Below are positions 58,761 through 64,000 of a stretch of 64,000 nt of DNA, one piece after another. This stretch comes from Cacajao melanocephalus (taxonomy: Eukaryota; Chordata; Mammalia; Primates; Pitheciidae). The notes below the pieces were generated by a model. It ran no database searches. It had not been told where the DNA came from and was given only the letters and a program-made list of their open reading frames with translations. How positions within the stretch are numbered: position 1 is the stretch's first letter; every line of letters starts with the position of its first letter. A program made the translations under genes and the position numbers. The stretch is taken from positions 1 through 64,000 of the forward strand of contig CAUYLG010044450.1 of assembly GCA_963573385.1 (NCBI GenBank), given 5' to 3'.

Positions 58761-59727
58761 GCGGGAAAGTAGTGGCTTTAGGGACTCGGGGGAACTGATG
58801 TGTTTGCCAGAACTGCTGCTAAGCCAGAACACCTTCATACTACAGTTGTACATTTAGATGTTGGAACTATAACTTTCACTTCTCTGCTTAAAATAGGCTA
58901 TATTCTATGGATAGGTAATTCACAATTAATAATATATCAGTATCATTATACTAAATGGGAATTATAGAGCAAAATCATATAATTGTAGAAAGAGAGACAT
59001 GAAAAATATTTGATAAGAATCAGCAATTCTAGGTAAAAATATAAATTAAATGGAAATAGGAAAAAATGTCCTAGATGTGCCAAAGACCTTCTAACTAATC
59101 AAAACCATCATATAAAGAAATACTAAAGATTGATCCTTTAATATAAGACATAAATCAAGGATGCTTTCTATCCGTGTGATTATTCTATATCATTCAGCAT
59201 TTCTAGTGAATCACTTAAGTAAATGGAATAAGCTGTACAAATACTGGAAAAAGGAATTAATCATCATCGCTTAAAGGTGATTCAATGGTAAATCTAAACA
59301 ATTCAAATCTGTTAAAAGAACAAAAATGAATATTTAGTGAAGATCCCAGATACAAGAAAAATATGTTTAAGTAAAAAGTTAGTAATGGAAAAATATCTGT
59401 TCATATAGCAATAAAAATATAGAATACCTAGGAATACTTTTAGTAAAAATGATGGAAACATATATTTTAAAAAGTATTCAATAGATAAAATAAAAATTAA
59501 ATAACTGGAAATAGATGCTATGTTCCTTAAACCTGACTTTAAGGCCAGTTCACCCTCAAGCTCTACTCACTTTGTTACACACTGGTAACTCTGACTACCG
59601 GATTTATCAGTGCTCCACTCTCCCCGCTCCTGTCAAATAAAAGAGCAGGGACCCCATCTGTTTCTCAAGCACTTAATGCAGGGGCTTTTTTTTTAAATCT
59701 TTTCTGATTACTTTTATTTTTTATTAG
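58761..59727. other. AT-rich unique sequence
   Basis: The A-rich text at 59030-59520 (GAAATACTAAAGATTGATCC) is L1-like in composition but not assignable. Confidence 0.35.
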
Positions 59728-59990
59728 TGTATTAGTCAGAGTTCTCCAGAGAAGCAGAACCGATAGAAGATATATAGGTAGATATAAATAAAAGAGATTT
59801 GTTATGGGAATTGGCACACATGATTATAGAGGCCGAGAAGTGACATCTCTAAGCTGCAGAACCAGGAAAGCCAGGGGGTATGATTCAGTCTGAGGCTGAA
59901 GGCCCAGGAACCAGGAGCTCCAATGTCCTGGAGGATCTTGCCTATTCATAGCGTCTTTGTCTCCACGTCCTTTTCATCATGTCCTTTTTC
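59728..59990 (-). mobile_element. MLT2-like LTR (ERVL), truncated
   Basis: TGTATTAGTCAGAGTTCTCC, AGAGAAGCAGAACCGATAG, GGGAATTGGCACACATGATTATAGAGGCCGAGAAG, GATTCAGTCTGAGGCTGAAGGCC and CAGGAGCTCCAATGTCC run in the order of a reversed MLT2 LTR. The other terminus (AACCATCACA) is not found, so it is truncated. Confidence 0.82.
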
Positions 59991-60337
59991 GGGAAGCAAA
60001 AGAGAAGACCTTTGGCTGATTTCACTTACTTGAGGAGGCTCTGTTTCAAACTGCTGTTTTCATAGCGCAAATTTTACCTCCACCCTGACTTAAGCAGGTG
60101 AGGGTAGAAAATGAGACCTGAATGTGTGCTTCGAGCTCAGGGATCTGGGAGTGGGTAAGAAGACTTAATATCATGATGATATCATCATTCCTTGCCAGAT
60201 AAATGTATGTATTTAATGATTCCAGTCAAATTACCTGCTTTTATTTAAACACAAACACACACACCACATAATACAATTTTAAAGTTCATATAGAAGAATA
60301 AGTGTTTGAGAATTTACAAATGATGGCAGTGAGCTTT
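59991..60337. other. Unassigned; includes short CA-rich patch
   Basis: May contain the eroded remainder of the MLT2-like LTR. ACACAAACACACACACC at 60249-60265. Confidence 0.35.
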
Positions 60338-60352
60338 AAGAATGAAGGGTTA

Positions 60353-60762
<410 letters not shown>

Positions 60763-60929
60763 CTATAACAGCCCAAGGTATTATATTCATGCTGCAAGAA
60801 ATTGGTTTCAATAAAGCAACATCTTCTATCAATTTAAACATATACTTATAAAATTTAAAGTTTTGATTATATTTATCATTGGATTTTTTTGTACTTTTAA
60901 ATGACCAATAAGTGAATAATTCATTCTAA

Positions 60930-61243
60930 ATTTTGGTGGCCATTATTAAGTAAAATAAGGGTTACTGGAACACAAGCACTGAGACACCGTAATAGTGGAT
61001 CTGATAACCAAAATGACTACTAAGTGACTATTGGATTGGTAGCATATACGGTGTGGAAATGCCAGGAAAAGGAATGACTCATGTCCCAGGTGGGACAGAC
61101 CAGAATGGCACGAGATGTCATCACACAATTTTAAACTTATGAATTGTTCATTTTTCACTTGAGATTTTCAGACTACTGTTGACCTTGAGTAACTAAAACT
61201 GTTTAAAGGAAAACCTCAGATAAGGGGAACTACTGTATGTTTA
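60930..61243 (-). mobile_element. Tigger-type (TcMar) DNA transposon end
   Basis: AAATAAGGGTTACTGGAACACAAGCACTGAG, GTGGATCTGATAACCAAAATG, ACTAAGTGACTATTGG, TCATGTCCCAGGTGGGACAG, TTTAAACTTATGAATTGTTC and AGATAAGGGGAACTACTGTA are the reversed 5' end of a Tigger element. GGCCATTATTAAGTAAAATAAGGG reaches the usual transposase start (ATGGCC on the minus strand) but no coding region follows. Confidence 0.85.
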
Positions 61244-61370
61244 ACTTTTTAAGCATCTGCCAAACTACTTTCCAAGGTACAGATTTACCATTTTGTATCT
61301 ACACCAGCAGTGTATGAGAGTCTCAGGTGCTTTACCTACTTGCCAACACTCAGTACGGTGGGATACATCT
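61244..61370 (-). mobile_element. L1M ORF2 fragment next to Tigger
   Basis: TTTAACTTTTTAAGCATCTGCCAAACTACTTTCCAAGG, CACCAGCAGTGTATGAGAGT and TTGCCAACACTCAGTA are reversed L1 ORF2 text. The other half is not seen left of the Tigger. Confidence 0.7.
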
Positions 61371-62921
61371 TTTTAGCAGTGTGCTTTTGCTCACTGAATA
61401 ATATTCCATGTGTGGTCTAAACAAAAATATCCAATTAAATTTACGAAACATTCACTGCTGGAATGGTCTTCTCTGTTCTAAGTACTTTGCTAGGGTCATA
61501 TACTTCTTTGTCGTAGGTCTATACATCTTTGGATGTAGCCTAAATAAAATGGAGTTGACTTCTTAGCAGTCACAGTACACTGCTTAACCACATTGAACTT
61601 ACTGTCTAATAAAACCTCTAGATCTATTCTTTAGTATTTTTGCTGATGCATCATGACTTTTTATCCTCAGTTTAAGCAGTGCATTTCATAAACATATTAT
61701 ACTTAATATACTTCAAAAGAGAATTTGCAATGGCTTACAAGAGCTCCAAGTACAATTAAAAAAACTAAATCAAGTGTATTTGAGGCTAGAACCAAGCAGA
61801 CAAGAGTGATGAGATCACACTAAAAGAAAACCTAGACTAAAGGAAACTCCTGAAAATGAGTTTATTCATAGCCCAAGTCAAAATGGATCAAGAGTTTATA
61901 TAGTTCTTATTAACAAATGCAAGAAAGCTTATCAGATGATGTAAAAACTCAAGCTTTCTTTCTAATTCAACTTTCAGAGGAAGAGACTGAGGCCCAGGGA
62001 AGAGAACTTTTTAACTCTGAATTTTGTTTTTCTTTTAATTTTTCTTTTGGAAAACAGACCCAGAGATCTCACTCATAGCGAGGGAAAATAGGTTTGAGTT
62101 AATAGACGCTGGTCTAACTGTTCCATGTAGTTAGACATTAGTTTTCCAAGTACAGGTGTTATGCACACAATGGGTGGGTTCAGTTGCTTGTCAGGTGACA
62201 GGCCAATGACCACAATCAAGGAGGATTTCACAAGGATATGTGATTACTTGCAACAAATGAAGAGGACACCAGGGATGGTTCCCAAAGTAGTGCCTTCTTG
62301 AACAATGGTAAAAACAGGGCTTTAATTGGGCTTGGTAGCTGAGGTTGGAGTAAAGGCCATGCAGGCACAGTCACCAGTCATGCTGCAATATATGTCACAT
62401 ATGTAGAAAATGGAGAATAAGTTCCTCCCTGGGCAGAGATTTTAGTACAGTCGTGAGGGGAGTTCACCAAAATTCATCATCTCAGGTATCTCTGGATCCA
62501 ACCAGTTTTGGTAGTTCTGAGGCTAAACTTCTTCCAGAAACTTTTTTCTCAAACAAGAGCTCAAGGTACAACAGTTACAAGTGGGTACTTTTTCAAAGAA
62601 GTGCACATCCCAAAACCCAGAGAAACTAGATTACACAGGTGCAAAATTTTAGCCTCATCATTGATGAACACCAACTAAAATTTCCAAGATCAGAATATAC
62701 TTTGCAAGTATTCATGAGAATTATCTTTTACCCTTTCTGCCTACATTGATTAGCATTTGTCATTTTGATTAGCTTGCATCCTAGTCTCTATGTTTTGCAG
62801 TCCCCTCTCTTCTACTTACCTGTGTTTTAGTGGTTTGGTTTGTATCAACATAGATGTCTCTCTCAATTTCCTGAAATATTTATCTTTAAGCTCTAAGAAG
62901 CTATGACTGTACAAAATACTT

Positions 62922-62924
<3 letters not shown>
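61371..62924. other. Unique sequence
   Basis: GAGGAAGAGACTGAGGCCCAGG near 61978 is a MIR-like trace. Nothing else recognised. Confidence 0.4.

Positions 62925-62969
<45 letters not shown>
62925..62969 (+). repeat. (AT)n microsatellite
   Basis: About 22 uninterrupted AT units, self-complementary, following CTTGAC. Confidence 0.98.
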
Positions 62970-62975
<6 letters not shown>

Positions 62976-63214
62976 TCCATCTATATTTATAGAGAATATG
63001 GTCTCAGGAAAGTCTTAGCCTTCCATTGAGTAAATCTGTGTATGGAAGCCTGGCACAGTATTTGGTCCTGTGAGAAAAGTTACAATCATCAATTTTTGTC
63101 CCTTCACCCACTTTGGTTCCTTATAAACTAAATCTTTGGTAAGTAAGGCAAAATAATTTTTTAACACAATTTTGAGAAATTTTTCTGCAGTATGCCTTGT
63201 TTTTAAGTATACAA

Positions 63215-63345
63215 CATATGGTACAGTGGTTAAGAGCTTGGATTTGGTTCTGCCACTCAATGTGTGATCTTTAAAGACTCTTATTTACCTCTCAGAACCT
63301 CAGTTTCCCCATTGTTATATGGCATTGATAAAAATATCAACTACA
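63215..63345 (+). mobile_element. MIR SINE, split by Alu
   Basis: CAGTGGTTAAGAGCTTGGATTTGG (tRNA-derived head), GTGTGATCTTTAAAGACTCTTATTTACCTCTCAGAACCTCAGTTTCCCCATTG. The MIR seems to continue after the Alu (AGGATTGCTCATTATTAAATGAA at 63680-63702). Confidence 0.85.
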
Positions 63346-63664
<319 letters not shown>

Positions 63665-63708
63665 TCAGCTACATATTAGGATTGCTCATTATTAAATGAA
63701 TACATAAA

Positions 63709-63728
63709 CACACACACACACACACACA
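63709..63728 (+). repeat. (CA)n short tract
   Basis: Ten CA units. Confidence 0.95.
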
Positions 63729-64000
63729 ACTCATTATCTGGTACACATTAAATACTGTGTTCTTAGACATTATTATTGATATCATGTTCTAACTTCAGCA
63801 TTTAATGCTTTTTAAATTTCCCTTCTCTCCTTTGCTTCTCTATTTCCCCAAAGCACTCATATAATCAAATAGCTATTTATTTGATAGTTCATCATTGAGC
63901 ATTTTATGTTGCTATATTAGAATGACCTTTTTCCCAACTAATTTTCCATTTTATTGCTTTGAAATAGTTCAAATTACCCTTATGAATAGTATGAGAGGAG

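Overview
The window is primate nuclear DNA, almost certainly human or another catarrhine. It carries twelve Alu copies (AluJ-, AluS- and AluY-like), the 3' end of a primate-type L1 with its typical tail, MaLR (THE1/MST/MLT1) and MLT2 LTRs, and older MIR, L2, L1M, MER5/MER20-like and Tigger pieces. The DNA is AT-rich and gene-poor. I find no intact protein-coding gene, no CpG-island promoter, no functional RNA gene, no CRISPR array and no prokaryotic feature. Nearly all long open frames fall inside Alu, L1 or simple-repeat sequence or look like chance. The setting is intergenic or deep intronic; which one cannot be decided from the sequence.

Layout. 1-1795: 3' third of an L1 with a decayed ORF2. 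2690-3240: ERV1-like leader, primer-binding site and LTR piece. 3838-5690: Alu, a MaLR LTR with target-site duplication (TSD), and an L1M end. 7640-8173: a plus-strand LTR-like block. 10685-12855: two copies of an unrecognised repeat, an ERV1 solo LTR with a 4-bp TSD, and a deleted MLT2 LTR. 14250-15302: a 5'-truncated L1 abutting an ERV LTR whose primer-binding site matches elongator tRNA-Met and is repeated. 15575-24600: MER5, MIR, L2, hAT, MST, Alu and MLT1 copies in unique DNA. 24608-25873: an L1M interrupted by an Alu and ending in a fresh-looking inverted duplication. 28758-33720: Alu, microsatellites and a decayed processed pseudogene of LRR1. 35042-46890: DNA transposons, MIRs and Alus. 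50575-52725: an L1M split by an Alu that carries an inverted copy of its own flank. 53959-64000: more Alus, L2, MIR, MER20-like, MLT2 and Tigger.

Nothing works together as a pathway or operon. What the window records is a succession of retroelement insertions, several with clear TSDs, plus small rearrangements. The best leads are two inverted duplications that look like template switching (25740-25873 and 51963-52065), the tandem tRNA-Met-like primer-binding segments (14575-14750), and the LRR1-derived pseudogene (32990-33720). All family names come from recognition by eye; no database search was run.
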